Positions 35,312 through 44,467 of a stretch of 64,000 nucleotides of DNA are shown piece after piece. A program made the position numbers and the translations under genes. The notes beneath the pieces were generated by a model that ran no database searches, had not been told where the DNA came from, and saw nothing but the letters and a program-made list of their open reading frames with translations. Where the stretch lies: assembly GCF_007827465.1 (NCBI RefSeq), contig NZ_VISL01000001.1, forward strand, positions 1,226,501 through 1,290,500. The letters are read 5' to 3'. How positions within the stretch are numbered: the first letter of the stretch is position 1; the number at the start of each line of letters is the position of its first letter. Source of the stretch: Dokdonia sp. Hel_I_53. Lineage in GTDB: Bacteria; Bacteroidota; Bacteroidia; Flavobacteriales; Flavobacteriaceae.

Positions 35312-36313
35312 TTATAGAATAGGCAATAATACTTGATCAATTACGTGAACCACCCCATTAGTTGTTTGTACATCAGGGATTACCATATTAGCTGGGCTAT
35401 CATTTCCAGAACCACTTACAGTAAGTACACCGTTAGTATATTCACCTAAAGTGATATCATCATCGCCAAGCGCATCAAAAGAACCTGCATTCAATTCAGA
35501 TGTAAATTTGTCTGCACTCACATCTGCAAATACGTGATTTAAAAGTACCGCAGTTACTAAATCTTTGTCAAGTTGTCTAATATCAGCTGGCTCTGTAAAT
35601 GTCAATCCAAGCGCCGTGCCTAAATCTATAAAAGCTTGATCATTAGGTGCAAATACCGTAAAATTTGCATCAGGATTACTTAATGCCTCTGCAAGTTCCG
35701 CATACAACACAGCCTCTACAAGATATGAAAGTTCAGATGTTTGAAAAACTTGAGCACTTTGTAAGGCTATAGCAGATTCTACAACGTTTCCACCAGTGGC
35801 GATCATCACCTTATCAATTACGTGTATCGTACCATTTTCAGCTTCGATATCTGTTGCTAAAATTCTTGATCCATTCACAAATAGAGAACCATCACGCTCA
35901 ACAAATCTTCTTGTAAGGCCTTGCAGAGCAGAGCTTGATGTAGAGCCATCTATAATATCAGCACCCCTTAAATTTCCATTAGAAACATGATACAATAAAT
36001 CATTAGTTAAAAAACCTTGTTGTAGTACACCTATAGTAGATTCTGTGAGCCCTAAACGCGCAAAAGCGGCATCATTTGGTGCAAATACAGTATAATCTCC
36101 TGATGGATCATTTGGGTTAGCATTACTTAAAACACCTGCAACATTGCCGTAAACAGCTGCTGCTTCAAGTGTACTAAAATCTGGATTTGCAACCGCTATT
36201 CCAGAAATTGAGCTAAGCTCATCTTCGTAAATACTTGATGTTTCACAAGATGTTAGAGTGATTGAAATAAATGCTATTAAAAGCATACTACTATATATAT
36301 ATGATTTTTTCAT
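35312..36313 (-). CDS. Lipoprotein with two fasciclin (FAS1) domains
   Basis: This 333-residue SPII lipoprotein (LIAFISITLTSC) carries two FAS1 domains (about 45-172 and 190-333). Each has the YTVFAPNDAAFARLG / FTVFAPNDQAFIDLG motif and the closing (N)GTIHVIDKVMI / NGVVHVIDQVLLP motif. FAS1 proteins mediate adhesion or matrix interactions at the cell surface. It is second in an operon with an outer-membrane barrel (24-base gap), read from an ECF-type promoter. Fasciclin genes are known targets of SigK/RskA systems in mycobacteria. Confidence 0.93.
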   Translation of the reverse strand: MKKSYIYSSMLLIAFISITLTSCETSSIYEDELSSISGIAVANPDFSTLEAAAVYGNVAGVLSNANPNDPSGDYTVFAPNDAAFARLGLTESTIGVLQQGFLTNDLLYHVSNGNLRGADIIDGSTSSSALQGLTRRFVERDGSLFVNGSRILATDIEAENGTIHVIDKVMIATGGNVVESAIALQSAQVFQTSELSYLVEAVLYAELAEALSNPDANFTVFAPNDQAFIDLGTALGLTFTEPADIRQLDKDLVTAVLLNHVFADVSADKFTSELNAGSFDALGDDDITLGEYTNGVLTVSGSGNDSPANMVIPDVQTTNGVVHVIDQVLLPIL

Positions 36314-36337
36314 AATTTTTATAAGTTTTAAATTTTA

Positions 36338-37219
36338 TTAGAATGAATACGTTAAACCTGCATAAGAACCAATAGCCTGTCCTATATTTCTACCAGCAAC
36401 ATAAGCATTAGTACCTGCAGATATACCAAAACCTTGGTAAATGGGCACAAATGCGTTTAACCCTAATCTTGTATAATTTACACGAGTAAGTGGAAATGCT
36501 CCTGTAAAGCCATCTCGTAAGATATCCACACCATCTTTATCAGACAATTGATTTGCTACATTAACATCTATGTAAAATTTTGTTGCTGCATATCCTAATT
36601 TCAATTCACTAATTAGTGCATTTGGCACATCATCACCTTTTAAGCTATATCCCATTTGACCTATTACAAACAAACCTGAATTATCCTTATAGGTTGCGAT
36701 ACCTAATCCAGTTACTTCTGTAGCTCTATTACCTATAGCAATAATAGATTGAAGACCTTCATCTACACGATAATCACCCAGTGGAAATTTTACTCCGGCA
36801 GCCCCTATAAAATCTATAGTACCATTTAATACTGGTGTTGAATAAATATTATACTTTCCATACACCCCGAGATCTTGGATACCGCTACGTTCATTCTCAA
36901 AACCGTTATTAGCTAAAGTAGCCTCAGTAGCCTCTCCTTTAGACTTTATATATGGTAAATTAACTACAACATTGAAATTATCTGCAATACCATATTCTGC
37001 ATAAAGTGTTACAGAATTTCTAGTGACCTCATTAAAAACGGGTACTTCCTCAACTTTTTCAGGAACTAAGAATACATCGCTGTAATTTTCTGAAAAATAG
37101 GAGACTGTTGCACTACCTTCTCCTTTTGCTTTCATAAAGCCACTTACAGGGCTTTGAGCTGAAATAATACTCGGAATGCACAGTGCGACAATTCCGATAA
37201 AAAGTAAATTTAACTTCAT
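36338..37219 (-). CDS. Outer-membrane beta-barrel protein upstream of the fasciclin gene
   Basis: The 293 residues have a signal peptide (LLFIGIVALCIPSIISAQ) and then many alternating strands, ending with SYAGLTYSF, a typical barrel-terminal aromatic. I chose ATG 37219 (MKLNLLFIG). An in-frame ATG at 37270 lies inside the ECF-type promoter and would add 17 residues ahead of the signal peptide. The protein may export or anchor the co-encoded fasciclin lipoprotein; this is inferred from the operon. Confidence 0.82.
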   Translation of the reverse strand: MKLNLLFIGIVALCIPSIISAQSPVSGFMKAKGEGSATVSYFSENYSDVFLVPEKVEEVPVFNEVTRNSVTLYAEYGIADNFNVVVNLPYIKSKGEATEATLANNGFENERSGIQDLGVYGKYNIYSTPVLNGTIDFIGAAGVKFPLGDYRVDEGLQSIIAIGNRATEVTGLGIATYKDNSGLFVIGQMGYSLKGDDVPNALISELKLGYAATKFYIDVNVANQLSDKDGVDILRDGFTGAFPLTRVNYTRLGLNAFVPIYQGFGISAGTNAYVAGRNIGQAIGSYAGLTYSF

Positions 37220-37252
37220 AATTTTATTTGATTTTGTATTTATACATCTATG

Positions 37253-37278
37253 TACGTAAAAAGGTTCCAAGCGGTTTT
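37253..37278 (-). promoter_or_regulatory. ECF-type promoter of the barrel/fasciclin operon
   Basis: On the minus strand AAAACC (37278-37273), 16 bases, CGTA (37256-37253), then CATAG. The elements and spacing are identical to the DUF4331-operon promoter at 23548-23573 (CGTA then TGTTAG). Confidence 0.65.
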
Positions 37279-37339
37279 TAAAAAGTTATATAAAACCTCA
37301 TCAAGGGATTTTACGTATATAAAATAAATGAATTAACAT

Positions 37340-37732
37340 ATGATGTTTCTAAGATTTATACTACTAGTATGTACCACTGTTTGCTTCTCCCAAACTGACA
37401 AGATATATTCTAAAATATATTATGACGGAGAAATACTAAAATCGGAAGGCTGGCTTCAAAATGACAAAAGAGATGGCTATTGGTTTTTTTATAACAAGGA
37501 AGGAGAGTTATTGAAAGAAGGACATTACTCTCAAGGGAAAAGAACCGATTGGTGGATTTTATATGGTAAAGATAATACGATCACCAAGGTTCAATATAAT
37601 GATGATGTGAAAGATGGCTATGCACTCCTATATAAAAATGATAAGTTGTATAAAGCAAAGAAGTACAGTGGTGACCAATTGACCGGCACTTGGACTAGTT
37701 TAAAAAAGTTTAAAAGAGATAATTACTTTTAA
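37340..37732 (+). CDS. Secreted MORN/YwqK-like repeat protein
   Basis: This 130-residue protein has a signal peptide (FLRFILLVCTTVCFSQ) followed by at least three copies of a YxxGxxxxxGxWxxYxxxG pattern (GWLQNDKRDGYWFFYNKEGE, GHYSQGKRTDWWILYG, and a third at YNDDVKDGYALLY). These are MORN-like repeats, common in exported Bacteroidetes proteins annotated as YwqK antitoxin-like. Their role is unclear. M1 and M2 are both possible starts. It is a single gene. Confidence 0.78.
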   Translation: MMFLRFILLVCTTVCFSQTDKIYSKIYYDGEILKSEGWLQNDKRDGYWFFYNKEGELLKEGHYSQGKRTDWWILYGKDNTITKVQYNDDVKDGYALLYKNDKLYKAKKYSGDQLTGTWTSLKKFKRDNYF

Positions 37733-37845
37733 AGTTATTAGGAGTATCTCATGATGCTATTTTTTCCCAATAGTTCAAGTACATATTTTATAAGGACATA
37801 ATTAATGAAGAATTTCTGCAGTGGTTCCTCAGGGCTCCGCCCTAA

Positions 37846-37882
37846 AAATAGAAAAGCTCTACTTACAAATTTAAGTGAGCTT
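37846..37882 (-). terminator. Terminator downstream of tRNA-Arg
   Basis: On the minus strand AAGCTCACTTA pairs with TAAGTaGAGCTT (11 bp, one bulge), then TTTCTATTTTT. It ends the tRNA transcript. Confidence 0.7.
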
Positions 37883-37912
37883 GATTTGATGTAAAACTTT
37901 TCTATTTATTTG

Positions 37913-37986
37913 TGACCTCGAAGGGATTCGAACCCCCAACCGTCAGAGCCGAAATCTGATATTCTATCCAGTTGAACTACGAGGCC
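37913..37986 (-). tRNA. tRNA-Arg (anticodon TCG)
   Basis: This is a 74-base cloverleaf on the minus strand. The acceptor arm is GGCCTCG/CGAGGTC, the D-arm GTTCAACTGGATAGAAT, the anticodon stem TCAGA/TCTGA with loop TTTCGGC (anticodon TCG, reading CGA-type Arg codons), and the T-arm GGGGGTTCGAATCCC. CCA is not encoded. A palindrome copy lies 7 bases upstream of the 5' end. Confidence 0.93.
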
Positions 37987-37992
37987 TTTTTT

Positions 37993-38006
37993 GCTTTCGC
38001 GAAAGC
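37993..38006. repeat. Palindrome copy 13, just upstream of tRNA-Arg
   Basis: GCTTTCGCGAAAGC lies 7 bases from the mature 5' end of the tRNA, so it would fall in the precursor leader. Confidence 0.95.
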
Positions 38007-38057
38007 GTAAATGTAACTTTTATAAATTACCTATCTGATTTTTAATTTTTTAAAATT

Positions 38058-38507
38058 TTAAGTTAGTCTCGCCTTTACTATAGTACTAATTGTTTTTCCA
38101 TCTGCCTTGCCTGCAAGCTTGCTGTTTACTTGACCCATCACTTTCCCCATATCTTTCATTCCAGAAGCTCCAGTAGTTTCAATAACCTCATCTACAACAA
38201 CAGCTATCTCTTCATCACTTAATTGTGCAGGTAAAAATTGAGCGATGACGGTTGCTTGTTCAATTTCAGGTTCAGCAAGATCTGTACGACCTTGTTCAGA
38301 AAAAATAGCTGCGCTATCTTTACGTTGCTTTACAAGCTTTTGTAGTATTGCTAATTCTTTTTCCTGTGTGAGTTCTTCTTTTGAGCCACTTTCAGTCTGA
38401 GCAAGTAAAATCGCTGATTTTATAGCCCTCAAAGACGTTAAGGCATTTTGATCTTTTGCCTTCATTGCCTCTTTCATCGCAGTCATAACCTTTGTAGATA
38501 AACTCAT
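38058..38507 (-). CDS. GatB/YqeY-domain protein
   Basis: The 149 residues match the YqeY family throughout: KEAMKAKDQNALTSLRAIKSAIL, the KQRKDSAAIFSEQGRTDLAEPEIEQ block and the closing GMKDMGKVMGQVNSKLAGKADGKTISTIVK. The fold equals the tail domain of GatB, which binds tRNA. The cellular role of the free form is unknown. It follows ftsZ in many Bacteroidetes, as here, but the ftsZ terminator separates the two. Confidence 0.92.
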   Translation of the reverse strand: MSLSTKVMTAMKEAMKAKDQNALTSLRAIKSAILLAQTESGSKEELTQEKELAILQKLVKQRKDSAAIFSEQGRTDLAEPEIEQATVIAQFLPAQLSDEEIAVVVDEVIETTGASGMKDMGKVMGQVNSKLAGKADGKTISTIVKARLT

Positions 38508-38651
38508 ATTTTCTATAATTTTCGCTTTCGCTACGTTTTAATTTGTCAATTTCTATTATTTTTCAAAGATACAATATAGCAATGGCTAGGTCAACTATCT
38601 GTAAGGTTGCAGTCACCTACTAACTAACGATTGTTTGGTCTAAGAAATAAG

Positions 38652-38682
38652 AAAACCCGACCATCTAAAAAAACGGTCGGAT
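38652..38682 (-). terminator. Terminator at the end of the dcw cluster (after ftsZ)
   Basis: CCGACC and GGTCGG form a stem. On the minus strand GTTTTC follows, 20 bases after the ftsZ stop. Confidence 0.75.
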
Positions 38683-38702
38683 TAAGAGTATAAAATGGAA
38701 TC

Positions 38703-40814
38703 TTAATCTACATTATCGTGTAGAAAAGAGTTGTTACGTCTCAATTGTATTTCATCATTATCATCTGTAGAGATACTCGTTCTTGATAAACCTCCATCTT
38801 TATGAGGTGCATCTTCTAAATTTATACCCATACGCTTATATGCAGGTTGTTTTTCTATCTCATCTATACGCGACTGGTTGTGATGAAATTTATAATTAAA
38901 CTCCTTCATTTTACGTTTACGTTCAGCTGCTCGATCAATAAGTAATTTAGAAATAGGACTATTCATTGGGTCTACTTCTTCATCTGTCTCTTCATGCCTA
39001 GGTGTTGCAGGAACTGTTTTGGTTTCAAATACGATGTTTTCCTCATTAGAATTATCATCCTCACATTTTGGTTTTGCGTTAGATAAATTTTCTTCTAACT
39101 CCATATAGTCCTCAAGGCTGTAAGTTGTTTTACCACTATTATCTGTGTTTGTTGTCATAGGCACAACTTCTACAGGTTCGTTTACTTCCATGTTAGATAT
39201 ACCCTCTTCTTCATCGAGACTAAACTTTATCATTCCGTCTTGAGTAGTTTCTTGAGTAATTTCATTTTTTTGAGACTCTTTATGGAGTGGCATATCAAAA
39301 AATAACATCCCGTCGCTATCTTGATGATCTTGATTTATGTTCTTAGTTTCTTTACGAGAAGTGGTGTCTATGATCTCAAAATCCTCTTCTCGCTCTGCCA
39401 ATACTTCATCGTATGTGACTTCAATATTGCGTAAAACTTCATTTGAAGGAATGATATCCATTGAAAGTTGAGACGCATTGCCTGTCGCTTTTGGGAGTGC
39501 AATCTCATCACGCTCAGCAGGCACTTTTTTTCTTTCGCTAGTATTTACAGTAGGTTGATAATTGTTAAACAACCCTGATTTTGTGCTCTCACTCGGATTT
39601 TCTGGTTTACTCTTAATATTAAGTCTACCAGCTTTATCCGTTAAATTATCTACCTCATCTAGGTTTAAAGTATGTATAATTTTTTGAGGTGGAGTAGGCT
39701 TAGTGGGCGAAACAGGAGCTTCAGTAGGAATTTCTACAGTAGCATCTGGCATTAAATCTTGTTGCGCTTTTTGCTCTTCTTCTAATGTATGTATGATTTT
39801 CTTAGTTTCAACATTTACAATCTCATTTTGTTGTTCTGCATTAAAACCAGTAGCAATTATGGTTACAGAAATCGCATCTCCTAAAGACTCATCTTCACCA
39901 ACACCCATGATTATGTTTGCACTATGACCTGCCTCAGCTTGGATATGATCGTTTATCTCCCCTATCTCATCAATAGTAATCTCGTCACCACCAGATACAA
40001 TAAGCAGTAATACGTTCTTTGCACCTGTAATTTTATTGTCGTTAAGTAGTGGTGAATCTAATGCTTTAGAAATTGCTTCGTTAGCCCTACTTGTTCCACT
40101 GGCAGTTGCACTACCCATGATGGCTGTTCCTGACTTACTAAGTACTGTTTTTGCATCACGAAGGTCAATATTTTGGGTGTAGTGATGCGTAATAACCTCT
40201 GCAATACCTCTAGATGCGGTAGCAAGTACTTCATCTGCTTTGCTAAAACCAGCTTTAAACCCTAGGTTTCCGTAAACTTCACGTAGTTTGTTATTATTTA
40301 TAACAATTAAGGAGTCTACTTGTGCACGTAAACGATCTACTCCTTTTTGAGCTTGCTCATTACGCATCTTTCCTTCAAATTGAAACGGTATTGTAACTAT
40401 CCCTACGACTAGGATATCCAATTCACGTGCCATTTTTGCGATTACTGGAGCAGCTCCAGTACCCGTACCACCTCCCATTCCAGCGGTGATAAATATCATT
40501 TTGGTATTGGCTCCCAACATTTGTTTGATATCCATCTCACTCTCAATAGCTGCCTGCTCGCCTACCTCTGGATTTGCACCAGCACCTAGCCCTTCCGTTA
40601 ACCCAACTCCAAGTTGTATTTTATTAGGTACTGTGCTATTTTCAAGTGCTTGTGCATCTGTGTTACAGATAACAAAATCCACTCCATTTATTCCTTGCTG
40701 GAACATATGGTTAATTGCGTTACTGCCTCCCCCACCTACACCTATCACTTTAATGACGTGGCTTTGGTTCTTAGGTAAGTCAAATGTTATGTTATCAAAT
40801 TGTGTCGTACTCAT
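38703..40814 (-). CDS. ftsZ: Cell division GTPase FtsZ with a very long C-terminal linker
   Basis: FtsZ polymerises with GTP to form the division ring. The core (about residues 1-330) has IKVIGVGGGGSNAINHM, the tubulin signature GGGTGTGAAPVIA and NNNKLREVYG. The remaining 370 residues are acidic, low-complexity and probably disordered, ending in a short block QLRRNNSFLHDNVD. The total of 703 residues compares with about 390 in E. coli; long tails are usual in Flavobacteria but this is near the long end. It is last in the dcw cluster, after ftsA. Confidence 0.95.
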   Translation of the reverse strand: MSTTQFDNITFDLPKNQSHVIKVIGVGGGGSNAINHMFQQGINGVDFVICNTDAQALENSTVPNKIQLGVGLTEGLGAGANPEVGEQAAIESEMDIKQMLGANTKMIFITAGMGGGTGTGAAPVIAKMARELDILVVGIVTIPFQFEGKMRNEQAQKGVDRLRAQVDSLIVINNNKLREVYGNLGFKAGFSKADEVLATASRGIAEVITHHYTQNIDLRDAKTVLSKSGTAIMGSATASGTSRANEAISKALDSPLLNDNKITGAKNVLLLIVSGGDEITIDEIGEINDHIQAEAGHSANIIMGVGEDESLGDAISVTIIATGFNAEQQNEIVNVETKKIIHTLEEEQKAQQDLMPDATVEIPTEAPVSPTKPTPPQKIIHTLNLDEVDNLTDKAGRLNIKSKPENPSESTKSGLFNNYQPTVNTSERKKVPAERDEIALPKATGNASQLSMDIIPSNEVLRNIEVTYDEVLAEREEDFEIIDTTSRKETKNINQDHQDSDGMLFFDMPLHKESQKNEITQETTQDGMIKFSLDEEEGISNMEVNEPVEVVPMTTNTDNSGKTTYSLEDYMELEENLSNAKPKCEDDNSNEENIVFETKTVPATPRHEETDEEVDPMNSPISKLLIDRAAERKRKMKEFNYKFHHNQSRIDEIEKQPAYKRMGINLEDAPHKDGGLSRTSISTDDNDEIQLRRNNSFLHDNVD

Positions 40815-40908
40815 ATCAATATATTTTTTGCCCCTTTTGTATTTTTATGACCTGTGTCACCTATGCACTGTAATGCCTGTAGCCTTACTTTTCTTAAAAA
40901 ATTATTTC

Positions 40909-42252
40909 TTACTCTGCATTGTCTAAAAAGTCCTTGAACTTATCTGCCCAGCGGTCAAATATGCTTTTTCTTGGCATTTCTTTTTCCTCTGTCCGACCTT
41001 CTACGTCTGTTTCTGGAACTTCATTTATTGTATCTGTAAAAGCATCTTCTTCTTGAGCGATTACTTCTTCTTCGGAATTACTCTTGTAATTCCTATGTTC
41101 TAAACTGTTCATCACAAGTCCTACAGCTGTTGCATACAATGGACTTGTAGTATCACTATCACTGTCACCAGCAAGGTGTTCATTTGGATATCCTATACGA
41201 GTATCCATTCCTGTGATATATTCTACTAATTGCTTGAGGTGTTTAAGCTGGCTTCCACCGCCAGTAAGTACAATGCCTGCAATTAATTTTTTCTTTTGCT
41301 CCTCATGACCGTAATTCTTAACCTCGAGATATACTTGTTCAATAATCTCCACGACTCGTGCGTGGATGATTTTAGAAAGGTTCTTAAGTGTTATTTCTTT
41401 AGGCTCTCTCCCTCTCAATCCTGGGATTGAAACGATTTCATTATCCTTATTTTCTCCTGGCCAGGCAGATCCAAATTTAATCTTGAGTAATTCTGCTTGC
41501 TTCTCGATAATAGAACATCCTTCCTTAATATCTTCAGTAATGATATTACCACCGAAAGGAATCACAGCTGTATGGCGGATAATTCCATCTTTAAAAATGG
41601 CTAGGTCTGTTGTTCCACCCCCTATATCAATTAGAGCTACTCCTGCTTCTTTTTCTTCTTGACTCAATACTGCATTTGCAGAAGCCAAAGGTTCTAATGT
41701 GATACGATCTAGCTTGAGTCCCGCACTTTTTACACACCTTCCTATATTGCGTATGGACGCAACTTGACCTACAACAACATGAAAGTTTGCTTCTACTCGA
41801 CCTCCATACATCCCAATAGGCTCTTTGATCTCACTCTGTCCATCCACTTTATACTCTTGTGGTAAAACATGAATAATCTCTTCACCTGGTAACATAACTA
41901 GCTTATGCACTTGATTACAAAGTGCATCAATATCTTTTGCGTCTATTACTTCTTCTGAGTTATTACGAGTGATGTAGTCACTGTGTTGCAATGATCTAAT
42001 ATGTTGACCTGCAATACCTACCACAACATCTTCTATTTTAATTCCAGAGACATCCTCTGCCTCTTGTACTGCTTGCTGTACGGACTGTATGGTTTGTGTG
42101 ATATTATTTACCACACCTCTGTGTACTCCTAAACTTTTGGACTTCCCAATACCTAGGATTTCTACTTTATTGTACTCATTGTACCGCCCTATCATCGCCA
42201 CGATCTTCGTGGTCCCTATGTCCAGTCCTACTGCGATATTTTGATTTTCCAT
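40909..42252 (-). CDS. ftsA: Cell division protein FtsA
   Basis: This actin-like ATPase tethers FtsZ to the membrane. The 447 residues have the phosphate-1 motif GLDIGTTKIVAMIG (about 9-22), the SHS2-type 1C subdomain, phosphate-2 IDIGGGTTDLAIF (about 206) and the adenosine motif GIVLTGGGSQLKHL. The C-terminal end KSIFDRWADKFKDFLDNAE is the amphipathic membrane-targeting helix. It is followed by ftsZ after 94 bases. Confidence 0.95.
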   Translation of the reverse strand: MENQNIAVGLDIGTTKIVAMIGRYNEYNKVEILGIGKSKSLGVHRGVVNNITQTIQSVQQAVQEAEDVSGIKIEDVVVGIAGQHIRSLQHSDYITRNNSEEVIDAKDIDALCNQVHKLVMLPGEEIIHVLPQEYKVDGQSEIKEPIGMYGGRVEANFHVVVGQVASIRNIGRCVKSAGLKLDRITLEPLASANAVLSQEEKEAGVALIDIGGGTTDLAIFKDGIIRHTAVIPFGGNIITEDIKEGCSIIEKQAELLKIKFGSAWPGENKDNEIVSIPGLRGREPKEITLKNLSKIIHARVVEIIEQVYLEVKNYGHEEQKKKLIAGIVLTGGGSQLKHLKQLVEYITGMDTRIGYPNEHLAGDSDSDTTSPLYATAVGLVMNSLEHRNYKSNSEEEVIAQEEDAFTDTINEVPETDVEGRTEEKEMPRKSIFDRWADKFKDFLDNAE

Positions 42253-42301
42253 ACTATTAGTTTCTTGCTTTTTACAAGGTATTCTTCTTATTCCTTTTTT
42301 T

Positions 42302-42315
42302 GCTTTCGCGAAAGC
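42302..42315. repeat. Palindrome copy 14, between ftsQ and ftsA
   Basis: GCTTTCGCGAAAGC lies in the 154-base gap, the longest gap between adjacent dcw genes on this side. Confidence 0.95.
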
Positions 42316-42406
42316 GTATTTATGTTATTTTAAAAACGCAATTTTACAAATCATATGCTGTTGTAACCTGCCAACTCACTGTTAAAATTATTTACAAATT
42401 GCTTCT

Positions 42407-43123
42407 TTATTTTTTCTCACAAACGACCTGTCCATCATACTTAAGCGATATTAGTTTATAGTTATTTAAACTTTTATCTTTCAAAGCTTTTTGGTAAAAT
42501 GCTTTATAATTACTAAAACGTTTATTCAAATCTTTAATAGCACCTAACACGATCTTATACTCTTGTTTACGTGCTTCTAGTATATACTCTCCTTTTTTAT
42601 CACGAGTAATACCAATAATGTGTTTTAAAAGAAATGCATCATTTCTTATATAGGTTGCAAGTTTATATACTTGCAAAGTATCTTTTTTACTAGTTCCTGA
42701 CACTAAGGGAACGTGTGCAGAAAAATTTTTTGACAGTGGCATTAATTCCCCAGAGCTATCCATATAAAAAGGTGGATTTCCATTGATACGTGCAATAGGC
42801 TTACGCTGCTCTATAGAAACTCCTATTTTTCCAGACATTGTAACGTAAACATCTGCACTTTTGATAATTGGATGCGCCGTGATACGCTTTTCCAAGGTAC
42901 TCAAAGCTAAATTTTCTTTTGCGTTACTTGCACCGTTTTTAGAACTTACTATCAACAATTTATTAACGGTCTCGCGGGTTACAAAAGGTGCGCTCTCATC
43001 ACTAAAAGCTATAGTAACATCTTGAACTTCACGTTGTTCATTTCTGCGTACAGTAAAAACTACTAGGAAGATTGTAAACCCTAGTAAAATCAGCATTTTT
43101 ATATAAAACCAATTAATTTTCAC
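42407..43123 (-). CDS. ftsQ: Cell division protein FtsQ/DivIB
   Basis: This 238-residue bitopic protein has one membrane helix (FYIKMLILLGFTIFLVVFTV), then a POTRA-like region (RITAHPIIKSADVYVTMSGKIGVSIEQRKPIARI) and a beta domain. It links early divisome proteins to the septal wall synthase complex. Its start overlaps the end of murC by 11 bases. Confidence 0.9.
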   Translation of the reverse strand: MKINWFYIKMLILLGFTIFLVVFTVRRNEQREVQDVTIAFSDESAPFVTRETVNKLLIVSSKNGASNAKENLALSTLEKRITAHPIIKSADVYVTMSGKIGVSIEQRKPIARINGNPPFYMDSSGELMPLSKNFSAHVPLVSGTSKKDTLQVYKLATYIRNDAFLLKHIIGITRDKKGEYILEARKQEYKIVLGAIKDLNKRFSNYKAFYQKALKDKSLNNYKLISLKYDGQVVCEKK

Positions 43124-44465
43124 CCGTTAATTTTCTTGTTACTTTTAATATTTCAACACCTATATCTCCAGCGCCCATCATTACAATTATTTTTTGTGTT
43201 GCTGCACTTACTGTATTATAAAGCTGTTCTTTAGCAATAATTTGCTTTCGCGAAAGCGTCATTTTAGATAATAGCACATTACTTGTCACTCCTGAAATAG
43301 GAAGTTCTCTTGCAGGATAAATGTCCAGTAATACAACCTCGTCAAACCCGCTTAACTCACGAGCAAAATCTTCCATAAAATCTTTTGTACGTGAGAATAA
43401 ATGTGGCTGAAATATAGCCATCACCTCTTCCTTAGGATACATCTCTCTTACGCTTTGGTGCACGGCGGCTATTTCTGTAGGATGGTGTGCATAATCATCT
43501 ATTAAAACAAGATCCGTTCTTTTAACCCTATAAGTAAAACGCCTGTTTACACCTGTATAACTCAATAAAGCGGCGTGTAATTGTTCTTTTTCTGTTCCGT
43601 ATGCCATTGCCATTGCTAATGCTGTGATAGCATTAAACAGATTATGCCTGCCAGGTAAATTACTTCTAAGACCTATAAGTTCTCCCTCTGGGTATTTTAA
43701 ATCAAAAACATATTGTCCGTCTTGCACCTGTATATTTTGTGCACAGTAATCTGATGCATCTTCAATACCTACTGTATTTCCTTCCAGCGGAAGTCCGTTT
43801 TTGATAAATCGATTTTTTGAAGGAACTAGTAAACCAAATTCTTGGAATGTGCTTATTAGTTCATCTTCACTAGCATATATATCCAGATGATCTGCATCCA
43901 TTGATGTTATACAGATAAGATTAGGCTTAAGTTGAAGGAATGAACGGTCAAACTCATCTGCTTCTACTACAACAACTTCGTTTCCTTTTTGAATCAAGTT
44001 GCCATTGTAATTATTTGTGATCCCTCCCACAAAAGCTGTGACAGGAGCACCAGTCGCGGCGAGTAAGTGTCCTAAAATACTTGATGTAGTGGTTTTTCCG
44101 TGTGTTCCTGCTACGGCTAAACTATAAATGCCACGAGTAATTAGACCAAGTACTTCTGCACGTTTCTTTATGTTATACCCGCTTTTGCGAAAATATTGCA
44201 ATTCGCCAAAACTATCAGGTACAGCTGGAGTATACACAATCAAAGTGTCGTCTATAGATTCAAATCCCTCTACTACATTTGACCCATTATCTTCATAATG
44301 GATAGCAATTCCAGAGCTTTCTAAATCGCGTGTAATATCTGACGGCGTTTTATCGTAACCGGCAACTCTATTACCTTCATTATGAAAATATACCGCTAAG
44401 GCACTCATGCCAATACCGCCTATACCTACAAAATAAATATTTGATATGTTATCTAGTGATCGCAT
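43113..44465 (-). CDS. murC: UDP-N-acetylmuramate--L-alanine ligase
   Basis: It adds the first L-Ala to UDP-MurNAc with ATP. The 450 residues have the N-terminal GIGGIGMSALA nucleotide motif, the P-loop AGTHGKTTTSS (119-129), LVVVEADEFDRSFL-type metal residues and DDYAHHPTEI. Residues 403-407 (LSRKQ region) are encoded by a palindrome copy in the C-terminal domain. It lies 2 bases after murG in the dcw cluster. Confidence 0.96.
   Translation of the reverse strand: MRSLDNISNIYFVGIGGIGMSALAVYFHNEGNRVAGYDKTPSDITRDLESSGIAIHYEDNGSNVVEGFESIDDTLIVYTPAVPDSFGELQYFRKSGYNIKKRAEVLGLITRGIYSLAVAGTHGKTTTSSILGHLLAATGAPVTAFVGGITNNYNGNLIQKGNEVVVVEADEFDRSFLQLKPNLICITSMDADHLDIYASEDELISTFQEFGLLVPSKNRFIKNGLPLEGNTVGIEDASDYCAQNIQVQDGQYVFDLKYPEGELIGLRSNLPGRHNLFNAITALAMAMAYGTEKEQLHAALLSYTGVNRRFTYRVKRTDLVLIDDYAHHPTEIAAVHQSVREMYPKEEVMAIFQPHLFSRTKDFMEDFARELSGFDEVVLLDIYPARELPISGVTSNVLLSKMTLSRKQIIAKEQLYNTVSAATQKIIVMMGAGDIGVEILKVTRKLTGEN
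43244..43257. repeat. Palindrome copy 15, inside murC
   Basis: GCTTTCGCGAAAGC is read on the minus strand as LSRK in MTLSRKQI, near residue 404. Confidence 0.95.
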
Positions 44466-44467
44466 GG

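Noticed and set aside
38521..38537. CGCTTTCGCTACG upstream of yqeY, and half-sites at 51831 and 63979
   Set aside because: Only one arm is present; I cannot tell decayed copies from chance.
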